This document shows, one piece after another, positions 46,373-58,542 of a DNA stretch of 64,000 nucleotides. The position numbers and the translations under genes are program-made. The stretch comes from Lolium rigidum (Eukaryota > Streptophyta > Magnoliopsida > Poales > Poaceae). Every line of letters begins with the position of its first letter. The first letter of the stretch is position 1. Below the pieces are notes generated by a model. The model ran no database searches. It was not told the origin of the DNA and saw only the letters and a program-made list of their open reading frames with translations. The stretch is from assembly GCF_022539505.1 (NCBI RefSeq), contig NC_061509.1, forward strand, positions 212,436,254 through 212,500,253. The letters are read 5' to 3'.

Positions 46373-46665
46373 AGAGAAGCGATCCATAATTCGGGTAGCG
46401 TGATGATGGTTGTTCTCGTTCGCAAACCGTGGTCACGTCAAATGTGACAACGGACTTGTCGCCAAAGCCTACAAACCTGCCACCGGAACCGCATCACCCC
46501 TATGAACGCACACACGCACACCCTACCCCTATGAGCACCTCCAAGAGAAGCGATCCATAATTCGGGTAGCGTGATGATGGCTGTTCTCGTTCGCAAACCG
46601 TGGTCACGTCAAATGTGACAACGGACTTGTCGCCAAAGCCTACAAACCTGCCACCGGAACCGCAT
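46373..46665. repeat. 122-bp direct duplication separated by a 49-bp SINE-like insert
   Basis: 46373-46494 and 46544-46665 are almost identical (one substitution seen, near 46410 and 46581). The 49 bp between them contain, on the minus strand, GGTGCTCATAGGGGTAGGGT and GTGTGCGTTCATAGGGG, the 3' part of the wheat Au-type SINE. Copy A has a single copy (around 2165-2280) and no SINE. The element body, tail and a normal short target duplication are missing. Confidence 0.85.
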
Positions 46666-47850
46666 GGAGAACGGATGAGATGACCCCTTGCTTGAATTGC
46701 TGCATATTCTTGGACCATGCATATGCATGCATGTACCATTACCAAACAAAGGGTTAGACATTTTTTGCAGAAACACATGACCTGCAATGCATTACTGTGA
46801 AGAAAGAAAAAAAATCTGCATATATATGACTCACTGATGGTACTCATCCGAACATGCATACAGTATACTCCGCATATATCCAATACGGACACGTCATCCG
46901 AGCTGTATTCGGAACAGTTCCGTCCTACTTGATGTCGAGCTAACATGCTTGCAAAAAATAGTCGACGTGCATCCAGCGTGCATGTGGGTGCAGGCGTGCA
47001 GCATAATTTGTTCTCACTGATGTTCTAAAATAAATGTTGCAGCTTTATCTAACTAAGAATATATCTGCCATTAAAATGCGTCTATATACATCTATATTTA
47101 GATAAAATTGTGACACAATTTTCGAGCGGAAGTAATAGTAGAGGTAGTAGTACTTAGACCACTGGCTTCGTGTGTTATATGGTGATCTAAAATCTTATAA
47201 GGGTGTGTCCACCACAGAGGCTATGAATTATTTTTGGATCGATCAGCAGTTGGACGACGGAATCCCAATGCTAGGCCCATCGTCGAGGCAAAAGGATGCA
47301 CCGACCAGAGTGCAAGTCACTGTGTCATGTAGAAGGAAGTTGCTTAGAGGATTTTGAAATCTTTTAACAATTTTCTCTACTACCGTCCATATAAGTGATT
47401 TGCATTGTACATACATGCCTTGAAGCTACCTAACTTTCGATGAGCGGAGCTAGGCCTATAACGAGAGGCTCAGGCCGCATGACGTGAAGGTGTGGATCGT
47501 CATCGGTCTAGCTTACCACCGCTATATTTATTCCCCTTTATAAGCCACCACGTGAGATAAGTTGAATCTGTCAAATCCTTGCCGTCGTGTAAACTCTCCA
47601 AAACTATGAAGTGTTGTTGGCTGGTGTCTGTGATTATTTCTCTTTTTCATTGGGGTTTTCACGTAAAATCGTTGGGCTGATTTGATGTAGTACAATTTTT
47701 CCTTGTGTCCGTCATTATTTTTTCTGGAAGCTCTGATCCAACGTTTCTTTTTTTCTCGAAGCCGCCCCCCTCGCTCTTTTTCCTGCCAGCCATATTCGAT
47801 CCGTTCCGCTCGGCTGCGCGCGTCACGACCAACGACTTCTCACGGGAGAA

Positions 47851-48318
47851 GATAAAGAAAACCGTACGTGAAAGGGAGGCGATGAAAATTAATCAAGAGC
47901 CGGTCGTCGACGTTGTGCGCATCCATCCGATCGAGAACCTCCATCTCTTGTTTTGTTTGTCCGCCTCCCCCACTCCGTCCGTTCGCTTGTTGCTCTACGC
48001 GCGCCCATGTCCTGACGTGCACACCTGAAATGTGAAGGGAATCGCGAGCTGCATCAGCGCGTGCGATCGCCATGCTTTTGAACAGACCACCGAAACCAAC
48101 CAAGCAAGCGCACGATCAATCGGTGCATGTGTGTCACTCAGGCGGTACCGATCGAGTGCTCTTGCTTTGTCTCAACATAATTAAACCTCTTTGGCAGCAG
48201 ATAGGTTTTACCTCACAACGACACAACGACGGAAGAAACCAAGAAACTAGAATAATCAGGGCCAAGGTGACATATACTCCATAGCTTTTCTTTTTTTAAT
48301 TTCTATATTTACTTAATC
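47851..48318. other. Gene-free stretch
   Basis: No supported gene. It continues the backbone beyond the point where copy A is cut by the Harbinger end at 702, so part may belong to the same duplicated unit. Confidence 0.4.
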
Positions 48319-48800
48319 CACTACTGGAAAATCATTTTTCTTATTATATGCAGATTTTTTTTCTCGGCAAAGATTTCCGAGATCTTGCCAGAAACCGGGT
48401 TTTACCGTACCCACCGGTATCAGAAAATACCGGACAGTATTTACCGGTAAAAATTTAAATGATTCTAACTTTTGGGCTCCTTTTAAAATATACTCGGCAA
48501 AGATTTTTTATAAATGGCGAACACATGTAATCAAAAACTTCAAATACACTTGGCAAGCATCCTATACTCGACAAACTTGAGAGACACATGGCAACAACGG
48601 TTAGAGCTAGGGGCCTTTTAAAACTCGGCAAAGGTCCTTTTTTCTTAGTTTTCTACTTTTTTGATAATTCATTATAAATTTCCTAAAACTATCATACATG
48701 TGCATCTTGCCATTTCAAAAATATCGCCAAATATGTTTTTCAACCTTTTTTTATTAGAAAAATCATTTTGTAAAAACTAAGCCACATTACTTTTTGTTAA
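48319..48800. mobile_element. CACTA terminal fragment
   Basis: CACTACTGGAAAATC at 48319 is a CACTA terminus, followed by repeated subterminal CTCGGCAAAG motifs (48363, 48492 and 48632). The partner end is not found in the window, so the element is truncated. Confidence 0.6.
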
Positions 48801-48812
48801 TAGAATATAATA

Positions 48813-49066
48813 CCTCCATCCCAAATCTTAAGACTTATATTTTTTTTGATAAATCAAATCAAGTAAAGTTTGACCAAACTTTTAGAATAATTATCAACAA
48901 ATATGATGTTTTGTAGATACCATATGAAAATATATTTCATTATCTATCTAATGATATTGATTATGTATTTTGGTTGCTAATGTTTTTTTGGTAAAAACTT
49001 AGTCAAACCTAATATAGTTTGACTTTCTAAAAATAATACGAACCTTAAGCTTTGGGATGGACGTAG
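48813..49066. mobile_element. Stowaway (Tc1/Mariner) MITE, 254 bp
   Basis: CCTCCATCCCAAA at 48813 is mirrored by TTTGGGATGGACG ending near 49063, with TA at 48811-48812 and 49067-49068. Length, ends and TA target fit Stowaway MITEs of grasses. It has no coding capacity. Confidence 0.88.
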
Positions 49067-49068
49067 TA

Positions 49069-50596
49069 AGAAATATGGGCGAGAAGGCATGTCTTTTTTT
49101 CAATAAATACTATATCTCATTTTACGGGAAATTTATATAGATGCTACATGTCAATGATTTCTACAAATTTGTAATGAATTATACGGTTCCATTCCTATTT
49201 GGCAGAAAGCGGGTCCAAATATAAACTTCCTTGTTTCTATTGTTTTTCAACAATCACTTTAGGGAAAAAAAATTATATGGGTACAAGATTTTTTTTTGTT
49301 ATGAGCAACAGACTTGCCCGACGACCGTGGTAGATCATGGCATATATATGACATTTTGGGTTGGTCCCCTGGTAGATTGTAAAACTCGTTTGTTTTCTCG
49401 TTTTGGATGCCCTCTACCACCACGAATTTAAAAAAAATGGTAGATGCATGGCCAGTGCATGGTAGATGTAGTTTTTTTCTATTGCCCATGCAAAATTAAC
49501 TCAGATCCATTTGTCGGGCCATGATCGCAGTCTCTACTGGACTTTTTTCAAACATGCTCTTTGTTTTGACCTAGTTATCATTGCTCGATCTGTCCGTTTA
49601 TGATCTTGCCTGATGGGTCCCGATGTCAGCGTAGTTTGCTATGTTGGAGTATTTTTATCCGTAATTGTGGGCTACTTGCCTTCTATTTTTGAATCAGTCT
49701 GATAAATTTTACTTTGTTAACGTTGATGAACGCCTCATGCTGATAGGTTCCCGATGTTAGCCTCTCTATTAAAACAAGTCCTATCTTGGATTAATTTTGA
49801 CCCGTGATTGCAGGCCACTCTTTTTTAGTTTCAAACCAGGCCGTTAAATTTTACATTGTGAAAATTTTGAACCATAAAATGCAAGATTTAGGATCTGTGT
49901 TCTAGGTTACCCTGTAAGTAGTTTTTAAGTGACTTTTTCTAGAAGTTGTGGCTTTCTCCAACCTTTACCAAAAATGTTGTAGTTTCTAAATTTACATTAA
50001 AAATATACTACTTCTTCTATTTTAAAATATAAAACGTAGTAACATATAATTATTATCTTCGTGTACATATGGTCAAAGCATGATTGAAACGTTTCCCCAA
50101 GTTGAAAAGAGAGACACACTATAGTCGTCATTTTGAAAGGACGGTTAACTTAATAATCACAGCGAAGTAAATGTTGTGCGCTTGGTGTTACGGTTCACTC
50201 AGATTTTGTCTTTCAGTGGTTAATGCACATATATAACTCAGCCGAGAGTAGAGCCTACTCCATCACAGAAGCCCGAACTGAAGGATGGAGGAAAACTACC
50301 CTACGAGGTGAGACTAAACATGAGCCTCACTACTAGTTAAGCCCTAACACTTGGGGTCATATGTGACAAGCTAGCGGCGTGCCATGATGATCACAGGCAG
50401 ACACAGCTAGTGGTGCTCTGGCCTGGTGCGTGCAGTGGCCCGATCGATCATGCACACCTACTATGCAAGAAAACAGAGATGCTCTGATTAGGCGTTTACT
50501 ATAATGGTCTGGATCTAGTATGAGACTAGATTACACGATCGGACGGTCCAAACAAGTAACCAGGTGCATCCTCCCCTCATAGCTAGCTAAACCAAC
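49069..50596. other. AT-rich gene-free stretch
   Basis: No gene, RNA gene or paired transposon ends that I can support. Confidence 0.4.
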
Positions 50597-51534
50597 AGAC
50601 TCTTCCTTTTGGAAGGGATTGATGAAGATTAAGGACGATTTTTTTAGAAGAGGATTTTTACAGATAGGTAATGGTACCAATATCCGTTTCTAGGAAGATA
50701 CCTGGTTAGGTAATACACCATTAGCACAACAATATCCATCCTTATATAACATTGTGCATTACAAGTATGTAACAGTAGCTCATGTGTTAGCCCAAACGCC
50801 TCTGAATATCAGTTTCAGAAAGCTGTTGGTGGGAAACAAATGGCCTTTATAGTTGCAGTTATGCCGAAGATTTATGAGGATTAATTTATCTGATGAGAAG
50901 GATCAGTTTGTTTGGAAATTGACAACAAATGGCGTGTTTATAGTGAAATCTATGTATGAGGATCTTATGAATGACCATACCCCTTTAATGCGAAAGTATC
51001 TTTGGAAAGTTAAAGTTCCTTTAATGATAAAAATATTTATGTGGTTCTTAAGCAATAAAGTTTTACTTACTAAAGACAATTTAGCCAAAAGAAGATGGAA
51101 TGGTTGTACAAAATGTGTTTTTTGTGGTGAGCAGGAGTCTATTGAGCATTTGTTCATCACTTGTCCTTTAGCTAAAAATTCTTTGGCGTACGATTAATTT
51201 TATTTTTGCTCTCCCACCTCCAACCAATATTACCAATATGTTTGGTAATTGGCTAAATGGAGTTGATAGACAATCAAAGGCTTTCATCCGTATTGGGGTT
51301 TCTGCCTTATGTTGGTCTATCTGGAGGACAAAGAATGATATTATTTTTAACAAAAAACCTTCTTTTCACTTTTTGCAGGTTATCCATATGGTGTCATATT
51401 GGGTCCAGTTGTGGACTCTTCTATCACCGGAGGGACAGCAGGATGCTATGGCTACTGGATGCACACGGCTCCAGATGGTCGCTCAGGATATCTTATGCCA
51501 GGCTGGCTGGCGGCACAATAGACGGATACAATGA
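50597..51534 (+). pseudogene. LINE ORF2 C-terminal fragment (zf-RVT)
   Basis: The coding trace starts SFWKGLMKIKDDFFRRGFLQ and has a stop in RF-EDTWLGNT (TAG near 50692). It continues through a frame at 50853-51195 with FVWKLTTNGVFIVKSMYEDL, KVPLMIKIFMWFLSNKVLLT and the zinc-finger-like CTKCVFCGEQESIEHLFITC. It then shifts near 51197 to a frame with MFGNWLNGVDRQSKAFIRIG ending near 51534. Reverse transcriptase and endonuclease are absent. Inactive. Confidence 0.8.
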
Positions 51535-51681
51535 TGTGTAGTCCGTCTTATTTTGTTTTCTTTCGCTGGTTGATTCTTGTATCAATTCTAGGCGATGCCT
51601 GAGATGTTTTAACTGTGTACTCTTATACTGTGCATCATCATGAAGCAGAAGCCGGGGTTTCATTCCCCATTTTAAAAAAAA
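50597..51681 (+). mobile_element. 5'-truncated LINE fragment with poly(A)
   Basis: A LINE 3' part ends in a short A-run at 51674-51681. Its family is close to the LINE at 42199-44308 (shared LLTKDNLAKRRWNG/ILTKDNLVKRNWHG and FGNW blocks). A target duplication is not clear. Confidence 0.75.
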
Positions 51682-52603
51682 GCTGCACGTCGTGTAGCTA
51701 GCCAGCGTTTGCGGAATCCACAGCTCGGCGTTGGTTTGTAAATGCAGCTGCTGTCTTCCTCCTGCATCAAACATCATGCCTAGAGGAAGAAAACGGAGAG
51801 ATACGTAGCTAGCTTAGGGCGGTGTCACTTGACGGCCTGGTGTCAGATCGCACAAACTGCTTACTTATGCCCATCATCGTCGCTCATCAGCTTAATCAAA
51901 TGGGAGGCCATTCTAGTAGCTACGAGTATTGTTTAGCCGGGACTGAGTTGGATACCTCAACCATAGGTCGTTGCCAGCATCGATCTCAAATCGAGACACG
52001 CCACTCGCAGGAATTTGGCAGCTGTAATAAGTAAGGGTCAGCAGCACGCACGCAGATCGCCGTCTCTTGTCAGCAGACGAAAGAAGTATTCGGTAGGAAG
52101 GCACACCAGCCGAAAGGGTCGCACGATGCAAGATTCGGCAATCCTATCATCGTGAAAGAAACGGAGAAGGCACACACTTACGGATCACATCATCCGGCTA
52201 TCGGACACGATAGGCATCAGGCATGGCATCGGAATCACTCACTGTTTATCTTCAGAAGCAAGGTGCTACAGTAAGCATCTACAAAAATATGTTACTTTTT
52301 ACACTTTCACCACTGCGATTAAACGGTGAAGGACATGTGAATTCAACGTCGCCATCGGGAAGATCTAGAAGGCCATTAACATAAATTTTTTTGTTTCTGT
52401 GGTGGACCCTGAACATAGGCAAGCTTCATGTGACATCCTTAACTACTACGTACCAAGATGATCAAATGCAAAACCAAATCAGAGAAAGAGTGGACGGACT
52501 AGTGCGAGGCAAGATTCGTCAGAGGGTAGACTAAACAGACACATGCAGGGGAGGTGCGGTGAGGTTGGAGAGAACCGAATTCCCATGACACTCCAAGTCT
52601 AAG
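51682..52603. other. Gene-free stretch
   Basis: No supported gene or mobile-element end. Confidence 0.35.
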
Positions 52604-53283
52604 GATGGCAATGGAGCGGGTTTGAACGGATATAGGAAAACCAGATCCATGCTCAAATCCATCAGCCTCGCTCTGCCCCGTCCACGAAAGTATCCATGGG
52701 CATGGATGTCGCCCCAAATCCAAATCCGATGGATACCTGGATATCCATGGATATCCATGCCCATAAAATTTGAGTACCATTTCAGCAATATTTCACTTGC
52801 ATTTCACCAATAATAAGCTAACATGAATATTTTGGCAGCATTTTGACATTATTTCAGTAGCATTTCAGCCGTAATTATGTCGACAATTCATAGGAATATC
52901 AAAGCAACAATATATCACATTACCAGCAGAGCAATCAACGAAGATCCACAGTCAATGCGTCCGGTGGAAGCCCTACCAGCACAAGGCGGTTCCGTGATTA
53001 TTTAGAGTATAAAATCATTATGGCTTAAATTAAGGGTTTGGTGATTTGGACCTAAAAAGGACAGCCAATCGTAGGTAAAGTCGCCTGTGTCACTGACATG
53101 TGGGTCCCACATGTCAGTTGGATATCCATCGAATATTCATTGAGCAAAAGCTCTGCCCGTGCCCGCTCCATGAATTATCGGATATCCGCCCCATAAAATC
53201 CGTGGACACAACCAACCCTTCATACCCGTGCCGGACGGGTCGAATATCCGTGGATACCCGGATCCGTGGATAAAATTGCCATC
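52604..53283. mobile_element. MITE-like element with GATGGCAAT ends
   Basis: GATGGCAAT at 52604-52612 is inverted as ATTGCCATC at 53275-53283. Both sides continue with imperfectly paired sequence rich in GGATATCC (for example GATATCCATGGATATCCATG near 52740 and CCGTGGATACCCGGATCCGT near 53249). A clear target duplication is not seen, although AGTCT occurs on both flanks. A hAT-like MITE is possible. No coding capacity. Confidence 0.55.
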
Positions 53284-53774
53284 GTGAGTCTCCAACCCCA
53301 CCATCCATCCAACATTCATGCATGCATGTATTAATTTCCCCACGCTTTAAGGAAAGAAGAGACGAGATCTGAACAAAGCGGAGGAGCAACCTCCTTCCTA
53401 GCGCGGAAAGAGGAGGTGCGATGCCAATGAAGAGGATGGTGCAATAGCAACAGAAATTATATGCTGTCCCTCGTTCCTTGAGATTGGCAGGCAGGCTGGT
53501 ACCAAGGCGTCTGCCTCGTGCAGCAGAGTCCTGCTTTCAGATATCACTCCATCCAACCGATCGAACAGCGAGCATTATTGCCGAGAATTCTTACAAGAGC
53601 GTGGAAACGGCCGGTACGCCAGCAGGTATAATAATGTTGAAGCTACAGAGAAAATGTGATGAGAAAAATAATGTTGAAGCTACAGGTATGCAAGCGCCCT
53701 TGACGCATCTGCCTGAACTGCACGCTATGACAGTACACCAGATTTCAATCTACACAATAGCTTCCAAACAACCT

Positions 53775-53953
53775 TGTTGAGATACATATCTTTGTATATT
53801 CGGATGTGTATCTTCTGTAGTTATGTATAGCGATACATATCTTTGTATTTATTATTGGGCCCGCCTCCTTCCTTGTATAGTCGAGGACGTGGCATATATA
53901 TGTAACGTCATATGCACCCAATCAATACATTGTGAGTTGCATCCCTTTCTACA
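53775..53953 (+). repeat. 5' LTR of the copia element
   Basis: It pairs with 57750-57926 and differs by single substitutions and a 2-bp length change in a TATATA run. Confidence 0.95.
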
Positions 53954-53965
53954 TGGTATCAGACA
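53954..53965 (+). promoter_or_regulatory. Primer-binding site (initiator tRNA-Met)
   Basis: TGGTATCAGACA directly follows the 5' LTR and matches the usual TGGTATCAGAGC except in the last two bases. Confidence 0.85.
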
Positions 53966-54011
53966 CCTATCGTTCCTAACCTAGCCGTCGCGCCCCTCTC
54001 TCCCCGCGCGC

Positions 54012-54087
54012 GCCGCCCCACCCTCCAACCCTAGCGCCGCCGCCCTTGCGCCGCCCCACCCTCCAACCCTAGCGCCGCCGCCCTTGT
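54012..54087 (+). repeat. 38-bp tandem duplication in the copia leader
   Basis: Two identical copies of a unit starting GCCGCCCCACCCTCCAACCC (54012 and 54050) lie where gag would begin. They may mark the gag deletion event. Confidence 0.85.
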
Positions 54088-57000
54088 GCCGCCGCTGCGT
54101 GTGCTCCTCCTCACGCCACGCCGCCGCCGCACCTGCAGCCGCCGCCGCGCCTCCCTCCCCAACCCCGCGCCGTCGCCAACCCCCCGTGCGCGCGTCGTCA
54201 TGTCATCGGTCTCCAACGGCAGCAACCCCTTCGCCTACAACCCATGGACGGGGGTCATCTGCGCCTACAGCATGCCGGTACCGCGCCCGCCGACTCACCA
54301 GGCGCACTTCACCGCTACACCTCCCTACGCCTCGGCCTTCACCGCCACGCCGCCGTCCTACGCCCCGGCCTACCACGCCGCGCCCGCACCTGGCTCTTAC
54401 GCCGGTGGCGGCAATCGGTTTATGGACACGGGCGCCTCGTCTCACATGGCCGCTCACCCGGGTAACCTTTCCCATTCTTTTCCCACTTCCACCGAGTCTC
54501 GCATCATTGTCGGTAACAGCGCCGGTCTTCCTATTTCTCACATTGGTTCTGCTAATTTTCCTTCTACTTCTAAACCACTGTCTCTTAATAATGTTCTTGT
54601 GTCTCCCCAGCTTATTCAAAATTTAGTCTCTGTTAAAACTCTTTCTCGTGACAACTCTGTGACTGTTGAATTTGACGCGTTTGGTTTTTCTGTTAAGGAC
54701 GCCCGCACCCGGATGGTCCTCCATCGATGTGAGAGCCCCGACGATTTGTATTCGGTGAAGTCGCCTTCCACCCCCGGCGCCGCACCTCGTGCTCTCTCCG
54801 CAGGCGTTGATCTTTGGCATGCTCGTCTTGGACATCCCAATGCCAACACGTTTCACCAAATAATGAGGGGTTTTTCGTTTTCATCTACTAAACAGTCTTC
54901 ACATAGTTGCGAAGCATGTCGTCTTGGTAAACACGTTCGTCTTCCTTTTAGTCAGTCTTCCACTGTTGCGTCTTTTCCTTTTGAGTTAATTCATAGTGAT
55001 GTATGGACCTCTCCAATCCCGAGTAATTCCGGTCTTCTTTATTACCTAGTTATTCTTGATGATTTTTCTCATTTTGTGTGGACGTTTCCCCTCCGTAAAA
55101 AGTCCGATGTCGCCACCACTCTCACAGCCTTCTACGCCTATGTTTCCACCCAGTTCGGTCGCCCCATCCACGCCCTACAAGCTGACAACGGAAAAGAGTT
55201 TGACAATGTCGCCGTCCGCACCCTACTCTCCTCTCACGGCACTATTTTCCGTCTAACCTGTCCATACACGTCCCAACAAAACGGTCGCGCCGAGCGTATC
55301 ATCCGCACCCTCAACGACTGCGTCCGCACACTCCTATTTCACAGCCATGTTCCCCCACCTTTTGGCCTGACGCCTTAGCCACCGCCACCCTCCTTGTCAA
55401 CCTTCGTCCGTGTCGTCCCCGCTGGAACTATGCACCTCATCACCTCCTTTACGGTACCCCTCCATCTTACGACGGTCTTCAGATTTTCGGTTGTCGTTGT
55501 TATCCTAGTATCGCCGCCACCACTCCTCATAAACTCGCCCCTCGTTCTGTTCCGTGTGTTTTCCTCGGCTACCCGGGTAACACCAAAGGCTACCGCTGCT
55601 ATGATCCGGTTTCTTACCGCGTCATCACCTCCCGGCACGTGTACTTTGATGAGCATTGCTTTCCTTTTGCACAAAGACAGGTAGTCGCCACTCCTCCTTC
55701 GACTACTGATGGTCCCCAGCATCGACCCCCTGCAGGTCCGCCGGCTGCAGTGCCCTCGAGCTCGGACTCGGGCACTGCCTCGTCGTTCTCCGCCGCGCCC
55801 TTGAGCTCTAGCTCGGGCGCTGCCTCGCCACCCTCTGGGTCACCCTTGAGCCATGTCTCGGGTGACCCCACGTCGACACCCGCGCCGACACCTGCGCCGA
55901 CGCCCGCCTCGACACCGCCTGTGTCGCCCTCGAGCCTGAGCTCGGGTGTGGCGCCGTCTTCGCTGGGCGACGCCCCTTCGCCGGGTGCATCCGTCTCGAC
56001 GCCGCTTGCGTCGCCCTCGAGCCTCAGCTCGGGCGCCGCGCCGTCTTCGCCAGGCGACGCCTCCGCCTCCGCCTCCTCCGCCGGCCACGGGGCCCCTCAC
56101 GCGCGCCCGTGCAGGGATTCGCGTCCCGAGCACGCGGTACCCCTCGGACGAGTACGTCTGCACCGCGTCGACTTCCGCGCCTTCACCATCCACGCCATCG
56201 CCCCTGCCCGCCTGCGCCGGGTTGCTCTCCGCGACCCGCAGGTGGCTTGCGGCCATGCAGGACGAGTTCGACGCCCTGCGGCGGAACCAGACATGGACGC
56301 TTGTTCCCCGACCCCCTCACGCCAACATCATCACCGGGAAGTGGGTCTTCAAGCACAAGTTCCACCCGGACGGTACTCTCGACCGTCACAAGGCGCGGTG
56401 GGTGGTTCGTGGCTTTCGCCGCCGTGCCGGCGTCGACTTCACCGACACCTTCGCCCCGGTTGTCAAGCCCGGGACGATCCGCACCGTCCTTCAGCTCGCG
56501 GTCTCCCGCGCGTGGCCCGTGCAACAGATGGATGTCTCCAACGCCTTCCTTCACGGCCATCTCGAGGAGCAGGTCTTCTGCCAGCAGCCCACGGGTTTCA
56601 ACGACAGCACGCACGCCGACCATGTGTGCCTGCTCTCGCGCTCGTTATATGGGCTCAAGCAGGCCCCACGCGCCTGGTACCAGCGCATCGCAGCGTTTCT
56701 TCACCAACTCGGCTTCCGCTCCACCCGCTCCGATGCCTCGTTGTTTAGTGTACAACAATGGCACCACCACCGCGTACCTGCTGCTCTACGTCGACGACAT
56801 CATCTTGATGGCCAGCTCGACGGACCTGCTGCGACAGATCACCGAGCGTCTTCGCGCTGAGTTTGCCCTCAAGGACTTGGGGCCCCTGCACTACTTCCTC
56901 GGCATCGAGGTCGTACGTCGCACCGACGACTTCTTCCTTCATCGGCGCAAGTACGCCCACGAGCTCTCGGACCGTGCCGGTATGCTTAATTGCAAACCCG

Positions 57001-57795
57001 CGGCCACGCCTGTCGACACGAAGTCCAAGCTCTCCACCACGGATGGTTCGTTGGCCACAGACGCGTCACTTTATCGCTCCATCGTCGGTGCCCTGCAGTA
57101 CCTCACCTTGACCCACCCCGAGCTGCAGTATGCTGTCCAGCAGGTGTGCCTTCACATGCATGCTCCGCGGGATCCTCATTGGGCTGCGGTCAAGCGGATC
57201 CTCCGCTACATTCGTGGCACCATGGACTTCGGCCTCTCCCTACACGCCTCCACCGCCACGGACATCGTCGCCTACTCGGACGCCGATTGGGCAGGCTGCC
57301 CCGACACGCGTCGCTCCACGTCTGGCTACTGCGTCTACTTCGGACCTTCGCTCATCTCCTCGGTCGTCTAAGCGACAACCCACGGTCTCTCGCTCCGGCG
57401 CCGAAGCGGAGTACCGGGCTGTTGCTAACGCGGTTGCCGAGGTCTCTTGGCTGCGGCAACTCCTCGTTGAGCTCTCATGTCCTGTTGCCAAAGCCACCGT
57501 GGTCTATTGCGACAACGTCTCCGCCGTCTACCTCTCCGCCAACCCGGTCCACCATCGCCGCACCAAGCATATTAAGCTGGACATCCACTTTGTTCGGAAA
57601 CAGGTGGCCCTTGGACACATTCGAGTACTTCATGTGCCCACCTCCCAACAATTTGCGGATATCATGACTAAGGGTCTCCCTACGGCGTCATTTGAGGAGT
57701 TCCGGTCCGATCTATGCGTTCGACCAGGCGACGCTTCGATCTGCGGGGGTGTTGAGATACATATCCTTGTATATCCGGATGTGTATCTTCTGTAG
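54086..57795 (+). pseudogene. Copia polyprotein, gag-deleted and frameshifted
   Basis: The first frame (54086-55378) has a proline/alanine linker typical of the end of gag (NPWTGVICAYSMPVPRPPTH) and the protease motif DTGASSHM near 54425. The pre-integrase zinc region follows (LWHARLGHPN, CEACRLGKH), then the integrase core with HSDVW, DDFSHF and ADNGKEFDN. A frame change near 55375 leads to the integrase C-terminus and a serine/proline linker (to about 56090). A second change opens the reverse transcriptase with WVFKHKFHPDGTLDRHKARW, MDVSNAFLHG and LYGLKQAPRAWY. A third, near 56748, leads to LLLYVDDIIL, the active site, and RNase H (YSDADWAGCPDTRRSTSGYC). A fourth, near 57368, leads to the terminal GAEAEYRAV and RRTKHIKLDIHFVR. 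No capsid or CCHC knuckle is present. It cannot move on its own. Confidence 0.93.
57743..57749 (+). promoter_or_regulatory. Polypurine tract
   Basis: GCGGGGG immediately precedes the 3' LTR, the usual site for plus-strand priming. Confidence 0.7.
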
Positions 57796-57926
57796 TTATG
57801 TATAGCGATACATATCTTTGTATTTATTATTGGGCCCGCCTCCTTCCTTATATAGTCGAGGACGTGGCCTATATGTACCGTCATATGCACCCAATCAATA
57901 CACTGTGAGTTGCATCCCTTTCTACA
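57750..57926 (+). repeat. 3' LTR of the copia element
   Basis: It pairs with 53775-53953. Confidence 0.95.
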
Positions 57927-58542
57927 AACCTGATTAGGCAGGCAAAGTGTGCAAACAAACCTCATCTTCTCCTGTACTAATGCGCTTTCACAAGTTCTCG
58001 CGAATCATGGCCATCACTACACCACAGTCTTTCTCTCTACTTAATGTGAGTTGTGCTCAAACCAAAGCATATGGGCGTTGTCAGATCACTCCCTTTCCTT
58101 TGGTCCCAAGCTCACACTTCTCCATATGCGTGCTACCTTCCCCGTCAAGCCCACCCACTACCCTCGTTTTTCTTTTATTCTGTACGTAGGCTGCTTCTTG
58201 GTTTGATAACCATCGATCGCAGGCTCTTCGACTTTAATTATAGTAAGAGCAGGTCTAACAGACCCCGTAAAAGGGGCAAACCCGTATAATAACCGCCGGT
58301 TTGAGGGTTTCGCGTCTACCCGGCCGTCTAGCACGCCCCGTAAAAACGGCCCCCGAATCGTTTTTTGCTGTTTTCGAGTACGGGGCGGGTCCTCGCCCCC
58401 TACTTGTGCGGGGTGGGAGCGGGGATAGTGGGCGAAACCACTATCGCCCACTCCACTGCGCGGGAAGCATTTCGCTGAAGCCAACTGCCGCCGCCGCCGC
58501 CCGATCTCCTCCCCGCGCCATTCCCGGCCGGATCCGGCCGCC

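Larger units (their letters stand above)
39480..47850 (-). repeat. Duplicated unit, copy C (inverted)
   Basis: Copy C is the most complete partner of copy A, running from the counterpart of 8480 (at 39480) to that of 703 (at about 47850). It contains a solo LTR (39831-40284), a LINE (42199-44308) and a local duplication (46373-46665). The 47015-47690 part does not match the CACTA-containing part of copy A. Frames here, such as those at 46500-46946, match parts of copy A frames (EREQPSSRYPN) but are interrupted differently, so I do not call genes. Confidence 0.8.
53775..57926 (+). mobile_element. Copia LTR retrotransposon with very short LTRs, AACCT target duplication
   Basis: LTRs lie at 53775-53953 and 57750-57926 (179 and 177 bp), both starting TGTTGAGATACATATC and ending CCCTTTCTACA. 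AACCT flanks the element at 53770-53774 and 57927-57931. The primer-binding site and polypurine tract are in place. The two LTRs differ at few positions, so insertion is fairly recent. The order protease, integrase, reverse transcriptase, RNase H defines a copia (Ty1) element. Most of gag is missing and the polyprotein has four frame changes. Confidence 0.96.

Noticed and set aside
54084..54626. 180-codon frame overlapping the copia polyprotein start
   Set aside because: Shadow in another frame; the protease and integrase frame is the real one.
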